From assembly GCA_905214865.1 (NCBI GenBank), contig CAJMNO010000006.1, positions 40,571 to 104,570 of the forward strand: a DNA stretch of 64,000 bases, read 5' to 3'. This DNA is from an uncultured bacterium. GTDB taxonomy: Bacteria > Actinomycetota > Coriobacteriia > Coriobacteriales > Atopobiaceae. The translations under genes were made by a program, and so were the position numbers. Below are positions 44,062 through 52,744 of the stretch, piece by piece. Each line of letters starts with the position of its first letter. The first letter of the stretch is position 1. Under the pieces are notes generated by a model. The model was not told the DNA's origin. It saw only the letters and a list, made by a program, of their open reading frames with translations, and searched no databases.

Positions 44062-45016
44062 TAGCGGCAAGCTCCCGAAGTGAGCACTCACATCGGGCTC
44101 CCACCGCCATTGACCCCGAGAGGCAGACGGGTTTCCGCAGGTTAGCCATGTTAGAGCTTGCGCGGTGGCAGGAAACTCCCGCTATGTGTACTCACATCAG
44201 GCTCCCGCTGCCATTCGAGCCTGGGAACGGAGTAGTTTGGCAGCAAACTCCCGGTGTGTGTACACATATCGGTCTCTCGCTGCCAGGCCAGGAGCCCGGC
44301 GTCATAACCTCCCAGGACATTTCAAATCAGCATTCTAATCTTGTCAGCAGACTCCCGACGCGAGCACTCATGTCGGGCTTCCCCCGCCATATTTTGAATC
44401 CTGATGCCACTAAGGAACAGGTCCTTGGCTTGGAGGGCGGCGGGGAGGCAAGCCAGGAGAGATTGGCGGACGAGGGACAGGCATGGCCTGCTTGCAGGGG
44501 CACACCCCCCTCTCTGGACTTTGGACGATCTTGGCCGGAAGGACGTTCGGCGAAACGTCTCACCCACCAACCCTTGTCCGAGGGGACGGCGTCGATTCGT
44601 CGACAAGGACCCGATTCCGAGCCGTCACCAGCCCGTGTCCGAGAGGACGGCGTTCGGGGAAGCTCATTCGTCAAGACCCAAACCTTGACAGCAAGCCGCT
44701 CCCTGCGTGATCACCTTTTCACCGCCTCCTCTGTCGCCGTTCTGCGTCTCCTCGGTTGCCAATCAATCAAACTTCTAACCTTGGCAGAAACTCGCTCTCG
44801 CGAGTGCTCACGCGACGTGTTTCCTGCCGCAGAGACCACTTTTCAGCCTCCATTTGGCAGCAACTCGGTCGCATGTGTACACACGCAACGCGATTGCTGC
44901 CATCGTTGAGAGCCCCAATGTTTCGATACCTCGTTTACCTGCGACGATTCAAAACGGCGCAGTCACCTTGGCAGAAAGTCCCCCATGTGAGTACACACGC
45001 GACGCGATTGCTGACA
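44062..45016. repeat. Palindrome array D (48-bp repeat family)
   Basis: The 1.7-kb gap between the small membrane protein and pdxR has no gene. Full palindromes lie at 44062-44109, 44166-44213, 44238-44285 (72 bp from the last), 44342-44389, 44782-44829, 44855-44902 (73 bp apart) and 44969-45016. Degenerate boxes resembling GCGTTTTCCCAGTTGG start exactly 38 bp before the copies at 44166, 44342, 44782 and 44969 (for example GCGTCTCCTCGGTTGCC at 44744). A direct repeat (TGTCCGAGGGGACGGCGT at about 44575, and TGTCCGAGAGGACGGCGT at about 44636) lies between. From 43650 to 44061 nothing is visible. Confidence 0.8.
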
Positions 45017-45339
45017 AAGTTCATATTTTAATTGTCCATCGTGTCGGTTGCCCTGGCTGGGCAAATCCCGCTCCAGGAAATATGACTTGGCCTCTCCCCT
45101 CCTTGAGCTCTTTGACGAAATCGCACGTAGGAAGATGCCAACGCGCAGCGAGCCCCTCTTGAGGTGGACCCGACCGGTCGAGGATGCGGGCCAGACGACG
45201 CCGGCGGCACCGCCGCGGTGGACCACCCGCCGAAGACCGTACGTTGGCATGGGCCCGACGACGCCTACCGCCAACGCAGCTGCGAACAGCACGCGGGCGT
45301 TCGGAGGGAAGCATCGACCCGGTGACGCCAGCCCCCGAC

Positions 45340-46806
45340 TCAGCCCGCCCCCACCGACCGCACCGCTCGCGCCAGCACCTCGACGACCTGGGGAATGCAA
45401 TCGGGCTCCAGCCCGTCGTACTGCATCACGAACCTGCACAGCCCGTCACCACGCGAGGCGTTGCGGCTTTCGTGAGCGTAGCCGCAGAGCGGGGCGAGAC
45501 GGACGCCGCCCTCTAACGCCGCCCGCGCGATGGCGCGCTCGGCATCCGGGCTTCCGTCACCTGACGGGAGGGCGAGCACGAAGTGGAGGCCGGAGTCCCT
45601 CTCCTCCGCATGCGCAATCCCCGAAAGCGACGACTCCCCCATCGCGGAGACAAACCGGTCACGGAGCGCCCGCTGCTGGGAGCGGTACCGGCTGACGTGG
45701 CGCTCGTAGTCCCCGGACTCGAGCAGGCGGGCAAGGGCGACCTGGTCAACCACGCTCACGGTGCACGAGAGGAACGACAGGCTCCTCTCCCATGCCTGGG
45801 CCAACCCCGCCGGCAGCACCATGTAGGCCAGACGCAGGGCCGAGCTCAGGCTCTTTGAGAAGGTGTTGACGTAGATGACGCTGCCGGAGGAATCGGACGC
45901 GAGGAGCGGGGGGATCGGGCGGCCGGACATTCGGAACTCGCAGTCGTAGTCGTCCTCCACCACGTAGCGGGCGGGGCCATCCCCGTCCCCGCTCCCCTCG
46001 GCAGCCCAGCCAAGGAGGCGGTAGCGGCGGGACGCGCTGGTGACGCAGCCGGTGGGAAACTGGTGCGAGGGCATGACATGGACGAGGGTCGCCCCGGTGC
46101 GTGACAGCTCGCCCACGCGCATGCCCTCCCGGTCCGTGGGCACAAACGCCACGTTGAGCCCACAGGCCGCGTAGGTCTGCCATACGCGCGGATACCCCGG
46201 GTCCTCCACGGCAACGGTCCCTCCCGACCCCACCAGGCGGGCGACCATGGCATAGATGGCCTGCGCCCCCGCAGCGACCACGATGCGGGAGGGGTCCACG
46301 TCGACGCCGCGACTCCCGCGCAGGTAGCGTGCGATCGCTCGGCGAAGGCGGAGCGTGCCCTGGGGCGGCTGGGCGGCAAACAGCTCCTCCCGCGGCTCCT
46401 GTGACAGCGTCTGCCTCAGGGCGCGCTCCCACAGGTTGGCGGCGGAGGAGTCGGCGAGGGTGGCGGGCGACGAGAAGTCCGCAAGCAGCCTGGGCCCCTT
46501 CCCATCGTCCGTGGGGCCAGGCGAGACGGACGCGGCGACGTGCGGCCGCACGCCATGAGGCACGGGCAGCTCGTTGGCGTAGTACCCCCTGCGCTCGAGG
46601 GCGGTCACGTACCCCTCGGCGACGAGCTGCGCGTAGGCGTTCTCGACCGTGACGAGGCTGACGCCCAGCGCGTCCGCGAGCCTGCGCTTTGAGGGGAGCC
46701 TGTCTCCCGCGGCGATGGCACCAGAGAGGATGTCGTCCCGCATCCGCCGGTAGAGGTACTCGTAGCGGCTGAGGCTGCCGCGCCGCGACATGTCGTACGA
46801 GAGCAT
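45340..46806 (-). CDS. pdxR: PdxR, MocR-type regulator of vitamin B6 synthesis
   Basis: A 488-residue MocR/GntR-aminotransferase fusion. The GntR winged helix is RYEYLYRRMRDDILSGAIAA... RLADALGVSLVTVENAYAQL (about 15-75). The class I aminotransferase-like part has VAAGAQAIYAMVARLVG, VEDDYDCEFR, and the PLP lysine in YVNTFSKSLSSALRLAYM. Divergent transcription from pdxST identifies it as PdxR, which activates pdxST when PLP is scarce. The ATG at 46806 is used; an ATG at 46818 falls on an operator repeat. MocR proteins keep the fold as a PLP sensor rather than an enzyme. Confidence 0.88.
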   Translation of the reverse strand: MLSYDMSRRGSLSRYEYLYRRMRDDILSGAIAAGDRLPSKRRLADALGVSLVTVENAYAQLVAEGYVTALERRGYYANELPVPHGVRPHVAASVSPGPTDDGKGPRLLADFSSPATLADSSAANLWERALRQTLSQEPREELFAAQPPQGTLRLRRAIARYLRGSRGVDVDPSRIVVAAGAQAIYAMVARLVGSGGTVAVEDPGYPRVWQTYAACGLNVAFVPTDREGMRVGELSRTGATLVHVMPSHQFPTGCVTSASRRYRLLGWAAEGSGDGDGPARYVVEDDYDCEFRMSGRPIPPLLASDSSGSVIYVNTFSKSLSSALRLAYMVLPAGLAQAWERSLSFLSCTVSVVDQVALARLLESGDYERHVSRYRSQQRALRDRFVSAMGESSLSGIAHAEERDSGLHFVLALPSGDGSPDAERAIARAALEGGVRLAPLCGYAHESRNASRGDGLCRFVMQYDGLEPDCIPQVVEVLARAVRSVGAG

Positions 46807-46817
46807 GGGGCCACCCA

Positions 46818-46886
46818 TCTGGTCTTATCGAGCTTGTTAAACTGATCCTATTCTGGTCTTACATACTAGTCTCGTATTGGTTATTT
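46818..46886 (+). promoter_or_regulatory. PdxR operator and pdxST promoter
   Basis: The repeat TCTGGTCTTA occurs at 46818-46827 and 46852-46861, with the related ACTGATCCTA at 46841-46850. They lie in the divergent pdxR-pdxS gap, upstream of and overlapping a candidate promoter TTACAT (46859-46864), 16 bp, TTATTT (46881-46886). Direct repeats are the usual form of MocR operators. Promoter elements are weak; the operator is inferred. Confidence 0.55.
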
Positions 46887-46956
46887 TGACCATCCCAGTT
46901 TGCCCCTAGCATCTGCCTTGCGCAATTTCGCAGCCAACGACGCAAGGGAGACAAGC

Positions 46957-47853
46957 ATGGCGCAGCAGACCGACACCACGCCCCAGGAGCGGGCAAAGCT
47001 CAACCGCGAGCTGGCACAGATGCTGAAGGGCGGGGTCATCATGGACGTGACCACGCCAGAGCAGGCGCGCATCGCCGAGGAGGCGGGAGCGGCGGCGGTC
47101 ATGGCGCTGGAGCGCATCCCCGCCGACATCCGCGCGGCGGGCGGGGTCAGCCGCATGAGCGACCCCAAGATGATCAAGGGCATCCAGCAGGCGGTCTCGA
47201 TCCCCGTGATGGCCAAGTGCAGGATCGGCCACTTTGTTGAGGCGCAGGTGCTCCAGGCCATCCAGATTGACTACATCGACGAGTCGGAGGTCCTCTCCCC
47301 CGCCGATGACGTGTACCACATCGACAAGACCCAGTTCCAGGTACCGTTTGTGTGCGGCGCGCGCGACCTGGGCGAGGCCCTGCGCCGCATCGCGGAGGGC
47401 GCCAGCATGATCCGTACCAAGGGAGAGCCGGGCACGGGCGACGTGGTGCAGGCCGTGCGGCACATGCGGCTGATCAACTCGCAGATCCGCCACGTTGCAA
47501 GCCTGCGCGACGACGAGCTGTTTGAGGAGGCCAAGCGCCTGGAGGTTCCCGTGTCCCTCGTGCGCTCCGTCCACGACGAGGGCAGGCTCCCGGTGGTCAA
47601 CTTTGCCGCCGGCGGAGTGGCGACGCCCGCGGACGCGGCCCTGATGATGCAGCTTGGGGCGGAGGGCGTGTTCGTTGGCTCCGGCATCTTCAAGAGCGGA
47701 GACCCGGCCAAGCGCGCCCGCGCCATCGTTGGGGCGGTCACCAACTTCGACGATCCGGAGCGCATCGCGGCGCTGTCCGAGGACCTCGGCGAGGCGATGG
47801 TCGGCATCAACGAGGACGAGATCCAAACCCTCATGGCGGAGAGGAGCAAGTGA
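46957..47853 (+). CDS. pdxS: Pyridoxal 5'-phosphate synthase subunit PdxS
   Basis: PdxS (298 residues) builds PLP from ribose 5-phosphate, glyceraldehyde 3-phosphate and ammonia supplied by PdxT. The barrel has GGVIMDVTTPEQARIAEEAGA, the ribose-binding lysine in IPVMAKCRIGHFVEAQ, DESEVLSPADD, and VNFAAGGVATPADAALMMQLGAEGVFVGSGIF with the phosphate site. The ATG at 46957 follows AAGGGAG. The stop overlaps the start of pdxT by one base (TGATG), so the two subunits are coupled. Transcribed divergently from pdxR. Confidence 0.97.
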   Translation: MAQQTDTTPQERAKLNRELAQMLKGGVIMDVTTPEQARIAEEAGAAAVMALERIPADIRAAGGVSRMSDPKMIKGIQQAVSIPVMAKCRIGHFVEAQVLQAIQIDYIDESEVLSPADDVYHIDKTQFQVPFVCGARDLGEALRRIAEGASMIRTKGEPGTGDVVQAVRHMRLINSQIRHVASLRDDELFEEAKRLEVPVSLVRSVHDEGRLPVVNFAAGGVATPADAALMMQLGAEGVFVGSGIFKSGDPAKRARAIVGAVTNFDDPERIAALSEDLGEAMVGINEDEIQTLMAERSK

Positions 47854-48443
47854 TGGCGACCGCGGTTCTCGCCTTGCAGGGGGCCTTTGCCGAGCACGAG
47901 GCGATGCTCGACCGCCTGGGAGAGCCCTGGTTTGAGCTGCGTCAGGCACAGGACCTCGACCGCCCCTTTGACAGGCTGGTGCTGCCGGGGGGAGAGTCGA
48001 CGGTCCAGGGCCGGCTGCTGCGCGAGGAGGGCATGCTGGTCCCCCTGCGCGAGCGCATCCTCGCCGGCATGCCGGTCCTGGGGACCTGCGCCGGCCTGAT
48101 CCTCCTGGCGGCGCAGGTGAGCGGCGACGCCTCCCGCCAGGGCAAGCCCCGCCCGGACCAGGTGGGGCCGTGGCTCGGCACGCTCGACGCGACCGTTGAG
48201 CGCAACGCCTACGGCCGGCAGCTGGGAAGCTTTCACGCGCGAGCAGAGTTCGACGGGGTGGGAGAGGTGCCCATGAGCTTCATCCGAGCCCCCTACGTGG
48301 CGGGCGTGGGCCCCCGTGCGACCGAGCTCGCGCGCGTGGACGGCCGGGTCGTGGCGGTGCGGCAGGGCAACCAGCTCGGCGTGGCCTTCCATCCCGAGCT
48401 GGACGGGGACACGCGCATCCACGAGATGTTCCTGGGGCTGTGA
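47853..48443 (+). CDS. pdxT: Pyridoxal 5'-phosphate synthase glutaminase subunit PdxT
   Basis: The 196-residue glutaminase gives ammonia to PdxS. The nucleophile is C79 in VLGTCAGLILLA, the oxyanion loop is LPGGESTVQGRLL, and the His-Glu pair is in GVAFHPELDGDTRIHEMFL. The length is typical. The start is the ATG at 47853, one base overlapping the pdxS stop; a GTG three bases earlier is the alternative. It completes the B6 module controlled by pdxR. Confidence 0.96.
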   Translation: MATAVLALQGAFAEHEAMLDRLGEPWFELRQAQDLDRPFDRLVLPGGESTVQGRLLREEGMLVPLRERILAGMPVLGTCAGLILLAAQVSGDASRQGKPRPDQVGPWLGTLDATVERNAYGRQLGSFHARAEFDGVGEVPMSFIRAPYVAGVGPRATELARVDGRVVAVRQGNQLGVAFHPELDGDTRIHEMFLGL

Positions 48444-48490
48444 GGACGGTGCCTCTCCCCTAGCGAGAACCCCAACCCTGCCCGTGGCTC

Positions 48491-50413
48491 CTAGCGGGCG
48501 GGGAGCGCCTCGCCTTCGGGAGGCACCGGGCGCGCCGCGGGCTCGTCCCCTCTCTCGGTCGGCCTCACGGGGGCAAACGCCAGCCCAACGAGGAACGGCG
48601 CCACGTAGATGACGGGGAGCGCGTACCGCGCCGTGAAGATGGGCGTGAGGAGGCAGGTCGCGATGCTCAGGAGCACCGGCAGCATGACGAGGGCACCGGG
48701 TCCCCTGCGGCGCACCAGGTAGCACAGCACGGCAAACGGGATCCAGCAGGAGTACAGTCCCACCCTGAACAGCAGGCACAGGGGAACGCTGCTGTCGAGC
48801 AGGTCGTTGTAGATGGAGTGCATCGTGAGGCGGTAGCCCGTGAGCGCCATGGGGTGCCACACGTACTTTGCCCCCTCCGGGTCTATGTCGCCCGTATGCC
48901 ACTGTATGGACACGATGCCGTGGGCGTTGAAGAACAGGTTCGCCGTGCCCACGATCTGGTCAAAGTACACCTCGGGGTGCTTGAGCCCCATCTGGAACCA
49001 CACGCGGATGTAGCGGAGGAGGTCCGCCCGGGTCGCCGTCTGGTAGCGGTACCAGGCCTTGACCGTGTCGGCGTCGTCGTACTGGTAGTTGATCACCAGC
49101 GCCTCGTAGGGCAGAACGGCGTCGATGGCCTCCCTCTCCTCGTCGGTGACCTCGTCGCCGTGGTACATCACGTAGCGTGCGGTCTGCTGGAACAGCGTGT
49201 TGAGCGGCTCCTGCACCCCACCGGGGATGATGTCGAACAGCGGGAAGATGACGTGCGGGAGAATCACCCACATGATGACCGCGACGGTCGCCGCCTGGGC
49301 CACGAACTGCCTCCACACCCCGCGGAAGGCGACCGCGCACACCAGGCAGGTGGGGATCACGATGTAGGCGCCGGACTTCTTGGTGAGGGCCTGCAGCACG
49401 CCGAGGAGCAGGAAGCACACGGCGACCCAGCGGTGGCGGCGCAGCACCTCTCCCCTGGAGCGGACCACCTCGCACAGGAACACCAGGTAGGTGACAAACA
49501 CCAGGCTGTAGGTGGAGTCCTTGACCATGGTGAAGGCGTACATGCCGTAGAAGGGGAGAACCGCGATGAAGAGGAAGGCGCCAAGCCTGAGGGGTGCGGG
49601 GACGCCAAGGCGGCGCAGGTAGGCAATGGCAAGCGAGAAGGTCGCGGCGGTCACGAGCCCCTGCAGCACCACGAAGGCGAACACGCCCGCGTTCCAGCTA
49701 CCCGTGAGGTCGAGGCTCGTCTTGGTGAAGAGGCCGTAGAGGACCGTGTCGAACACGGGGTGGTGGTCTGAGAGCCACGCGCCCTCCACGATGCTGTGGG
49801 TCTCGAGCCAGGGGATCTGGTACACGGGGTAGGTGCGCTGGTACATCGAGACCTGGTAGAACGCGTCCCAGTTCATGGAGCCCGGGAAGGCCGCCAGCAG
49901 GTAGGGGATCCACAGCGCAAACAGCACGAGGGCGAACACGACGACCGAGCGGGGCGTCAGGCGCGGGGTCAGGCGGTCGACGACCTGGAGGGCGCGATGC
50001 CGACGGGAGACGCCGCGGCCGGCGGTGGCCGCGTCCCTCTCCCCCTCCGCAGCCTCGGGGATGAGGCCGATGGGAAGGCCGGACACGGGATCCCAGCGTC
50101 GGCGCCTGCCCATGCGGTCAGTGACGCGCACGACGACCTCGCACATCGCGAAGAGGAAGATCGAGATGATTGCCGTGAGGGAGAGGAACTCCCGAGTGGC
50201 CCCCGTTCGGTCGAGGATGTAGCCCGACTCGAACATGTACTCGCCGTAGGTGAACGAGACCGACGCGAAGGCGGCGCACGCCACCACGCACAGCACGTAG
50301 CCCAACCTGGGCAGCCTGCCCCTGAGCGCGTGGATGGTGACCACCTCCGGAAGAATGCCTAAGGTTGCAAAAGGAAAGGGGACAAGACCTGACCATATTT
50401 CCTTCCCCCACAA
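48491..50413 (-). CDS. DUF6020-type polytopic membrane protein, glycosyltransferase-like
   Basis: A large membrane protein of up to 640 residues with about 12 hydrophobic segments (for example YVLCVVACAAFASVSF, SVVVFALVLFALWIPYLLAAF, AFVVLQGLVTAATFSLAIAYL, FIAVLPFYGMYAF, YIVIPTCLVCAVAF, VAVIMWVILPHVIF). The loop SDHHPVFDTVLYGLFTK and SMNWDAFYQV resemble the DUF6020 family, thought to be GT-C-like glycosyltransferases acting on lipid-linked sugars. The N-terminus is uncertain: 50413 is a TTG without a clear site; a GTG at 50344 is an alternative. It converges on pdxT. A role in surface glycans is inference. Confidence 0.7.
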   Translation of the reverse strand: MWGKEIWSGLVPFPFATLGILPEVVTIHALRGRLPRLGYVLCVVACAAFASVSFTYGEYMFESGYILDRTGATREFLSLTAIISIFLFAMCEVVVRVTDRMGRRRRWDPVSGLPIGLIPEAAEGERDAATAGRGVSRRHRALQVVDRLTPRLTPRSVVVFALVLFALWIPYLLAAFPGSMNWDAFYQVSMYQRTYPVYQIPWLETHSIVEGAWLSDHHPVFDTVLYGLFTKTSLDLTGSWNAGVFAFVVLQGLVTAATFSLAIAYLRRLGVPAPLRLGAFLFIAVLPFYGMYAFTMVKDSTYSLVFVTYLVFLCEVVRSRGEVLRRHRWVAVCFLLLGVLQALTKKSGAYIVIPTCLVCAVAFRGVWRQFVAQAATVAVIMWVILPHVIFPLFDIIPGGVQEPLNTLFQQTARYVMYHGDEVTDEEREAIDAVLPYEALVINYQYDDADTVKAWYRYQTATRADLLRYIRVWFQMGLKHPEVYFDQIVGTANLFFNAHGIVSIQWHTGDIDPEGAKYVWHPMALTGYRLTMHSIYNDLLDSSVPLCLLFRVGLYSCWIPFAVLCYLVRRRGPGALVMLPVLLSIATCLLTPIFTARYALPVIYVAPFLVGLAFAPVRPTERGDEPAARPVPPEGEALPAR

Positions 50414-50589
50414 ACGTGCAGGAAGGTGGCCTGTCTTGACAATTCTCCCTCACACCTTAGGGGAGCCCAAGGCGGGGGGCGAGACGCGCGGCAGGCGCGT
50501 GGGACGGGCAGCCCGTGCCATGGCGTCGGGGCGAGGGGCGACGCGGCTCTCCCCCGGCGCCTCGCACGGGACGTGCCCGGATTCCGGCG

Positions 50590-51009
50590 CTAGACCAGCT
50601 TGCCGCGGCAGTGGTCGCACATGTGCTGGATCATCTGGGCGGTCCAGCCGGTGAAGTCGCGCGTGCGCTGCACCAGCTTGCCGTCCACCAGCTCCTCGTA
50701 GCGGACCTTGACCTTTGCGTAGCGGGTGGCCTTGACGGGCTCGTCGCGCGAGAGGCAGCTCTCGGTCACGCGCGCCGCCTGCAGCCCCATCATGACGTGG
50801 GGGTTGTACATGACATGCACCCCTCCCTCGTCATCCAGGTAGGCGACGACGGACTTGGTGACGCCGATCTGGTTTGCCGCCAGGCAGGTGCAGTCCTCGA
50901 CCGACCGCATGGTGTCGACGACGTCCTGTGCCACGTCCGCGTCCTCGGCGGTTGCCCTCGCGCACTTCTTGCCCAGGACCTCGTCGTCCTTGCAGATCTC
51001 CTTGACCAT
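50590..51009 (-). CDS. Peptide deformylase-like protein lacking the catalytic glutamate
   Basis: A 139-residue protein of the short deformylase group. CLAANQIGVTKSVVAYL is motif 1 (GxGLAAxQ region), ARVTESCLSRDEP is motif 2 with the metal Cys, and TAQMIQHMCDHCRGKLV is motif 3. Motif 3 normally reads QHExDH; here it is QHMCDH, so both metal His remain but the catalytic Glu is Met (codon ATG). It probably binds metal but cannot deformylate normally. GGGAG precedes the ATG at 51009. An authentic deformylase is expected elsewhere in the genome. Confidence 0.8.
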   Translation of the reverse strand: MVKEICKDDEVLGKKCARATAEDADVAQDVVDTMRSVEDCTCLAANQIGVTKSVVAYLDDEGGVHVMYNPHVMMGLQAARVTESCLSRDEPVKATRYAKVKVRYEELVDGKLVQRTRDFTGWTAQMIQHMCDHCRGKLV

Positions 51010-51226
51010 GCTCACTCCCTCGTGGGTGCCCGCGACGCGCGCGGGACGGTTTGCCATCAGCCTACGTATCATACGTTATCCGCGGCGAACCGCCGGGACG
51101 CGAGGCGGGCGGATGGCGCGTTGGCCCACGCCACGGGTGGCCGTACGACGTCCACGCTGCCGTTTGTTGGGGCGCTGCCGCCGCGGGTATCAACTCCCCA
51201 CGGACAATTCGAACCAAGGGGGGCGC

Positions 51227-51772
51227 ATGCCGCAGAGAAGGGACGTCGACTACCAGGAGTACGCGGGACAGATCGTGAGCGCAATCCCCAAGGGGGTGCT
51301 CCTCACCACCAAGGCGGAGGGGCGCGTGAACACCATGACCATTGGCTGGGGCGCACTGGGGACCAACTGGTCGGTCCCCATGTTCGAAGCGTTCATCCGC
51401 CTGCACCGCCACACGGTGTCGCTCTTGGACAAGAACCCCGAGTTCACGGTCAACGTCCCGCTGGGGGACTTTGACCGCAAGATCGTCGGGTTCTGCGGGA
51501 GCCACCACGGTGACGAGGTGGACAAGGTCGGCGAGCTGGGGCTCACGCTGGTGGACTCGCGCAAGGTGGACGTTCCCGGCATCGCCCAGCTGCCGCTAAC
51601 ACTGGAGTGCAAGGTCGTCTACCGTCAGCCGCAGGAGCTTGACCTGTACACGCCGGACGTGCGCGAGCGGTTCTACCCCCAGGACGTGGACGGAAGGGCG
51701 GTAGGCGCCAACCGTGACCCGCACATCATGGTCTTCGGCCAGATCGTCAACGCCTACGTGATCGAGGAATAG
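51227..51772 (+). CDS. Flavin reductase-like FMN-binding protein
   Basis: A 181-residue split-barrel flavin reductase domain protein (PF01613 type). GVLLTTKAEGRVNTMTIGWGALGTNWSVPMFEAFI contains the FMN-binding T-x-G pattern with N-TMTIGWG; FTVNVPLGDFDRKIVGFCGSHHGDEVDK and the C-terminal HIMVFGQIVNAYV are characteristic. Members pass electrons from NAD(P)H to flavin or iron in anaerobes; the acceptor is unknown. GGGGGG lies before the ATG at 51227. Divergent from the deformylase-like gene by a 217-bp gap. Confidence 0.85.
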   Translation: MPQRRDVDYQEYAGQIVSAIPKGVLLTTKAEGRVNTMTIGWGALGTNWSVPMFEAFIRLHRHTVSLLDKNPEFTVNVPLGDFDRKIVGFCGSHHGDEVDKVGELGLTLVDSRKVDVPGIAQLPLTLECKVVYRQPQELDLYTPDVRERFYPQDVDGRAVGANRDPHIMVFGQIVNAYVIEE

Positions 51773-51781
51773 TCGCACGCG

Positions 51782-51816
51782 GGGGAGGAGTGCGGCGAAG
51801 TTGTCGCCCCTCCCCT
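51782..51816 (+). terminator. Terminator after the flavin reductase gene
   Basis: GGGGAGG...GGCGA pairs with TCGCC...CCTCCCC around AGTTG, ten bases after the stop. Confidence 0.55.
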
Positions 51817-52066
51817 GACCTCACGACATGCGTAGCGGTAACGGTACGGAAAATCTTCTAAGAGGGCGTCGGACCAACGCCAACCTCGGGCCAAGGCTCT
51901 CCGCCTTGGCCCGTTCGCGACGGCCCCCGCACGCCAGACGGGGCGCACGCCTTCCGGACAAGCCGGCTTCCTCGGTGTGTGACGGGTCACAATGCTCCCT
52001 TCTAAGGGCTCTTTCCTGCAAGCGAGGACAATGCTGCGGTTCAGACGCATCCCACGGCGGGCCCAC

Positions 52067-52477
52067 TGGCAAAGGACTCCCGATATGTGCACCTTCTCGT
52101 GGCTTCGGCTGCCGCGTCAGCGATCGGCATCGCGTTTCCCCAGTTGGATTCCCATCAGGAATGCATCCATGGCAGCTGCTTCCCGTTGTGAGTACTCATA
52201 TCGGGAAGCAGCTGCTACCCGAACCCGTAAAGAGGCCCGTCTGCCAGCAAACTCCCGACGCGAGCGCTCACTTCGGGAGTTTGCTGCCATGGGCAAGTTG
52301 GCAGACATACCCCGCTTCATTCCCAACTGGGGAAACGTCTGTCAACCCCAGCACCCGCCCCTTCCCCCTGACGGGAAAGTGCTCACATCGGGAGTGCGCT
52401 GCCATGGGTCACCCAGGACGACGGACGAACGGGAGCAACTCGCTCGCGCGAGCACTCACGTGGGGATTCCGCTGCCG
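52067..52477. repeat. Palindrome array E (48-bp repeat module)
   Basis: The 0.97-kb gap between the convergent flavin reductase and CmpB-like genes holds a full module: half-type copy 52067-52114, box GCGTTTCCCCAGTTGG 52132-52147, palindromes 52170-52217 and 52250-52297, inverted box CCCAACTGGGGAAACGT 52322-52338, half copy 52379-52404, and a further copy 52430-52477. The pair 52170/52250 is near perfect in its own arms (GCAGCTGCTTCCC with GGGAAGCAGCTGC; AAACTCCCGA with TCGGGAGTTT). The stretches 51817-52066 and 52478-52744 contain no gene I can support. Confidence 0.8.
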
Positions 52478-52744
52478 TGATTCAGGCCTTGACGCACTAC
52501 CGGCCACGACAGGGCTACTTGCGAGGGAACGGTGCGACGTCGTGCCCGAAGGCATCGCGCTCCCGCTCACCACTGGGACCCCGCTGACACCCGCTCGTAG
52601 GGATTCCCACTCGCCCTTCTATGACCCTGAATACCCCTCTTGTCAGCGGCAGCGTGGAGCCCCTCGCTTGCCCTCGCGCGAACGGTCAGTGAGAAAACGC
52701 GACGACTGTTGGAGTCAATACCGAGCGGATGAGCGCGAACCGCC

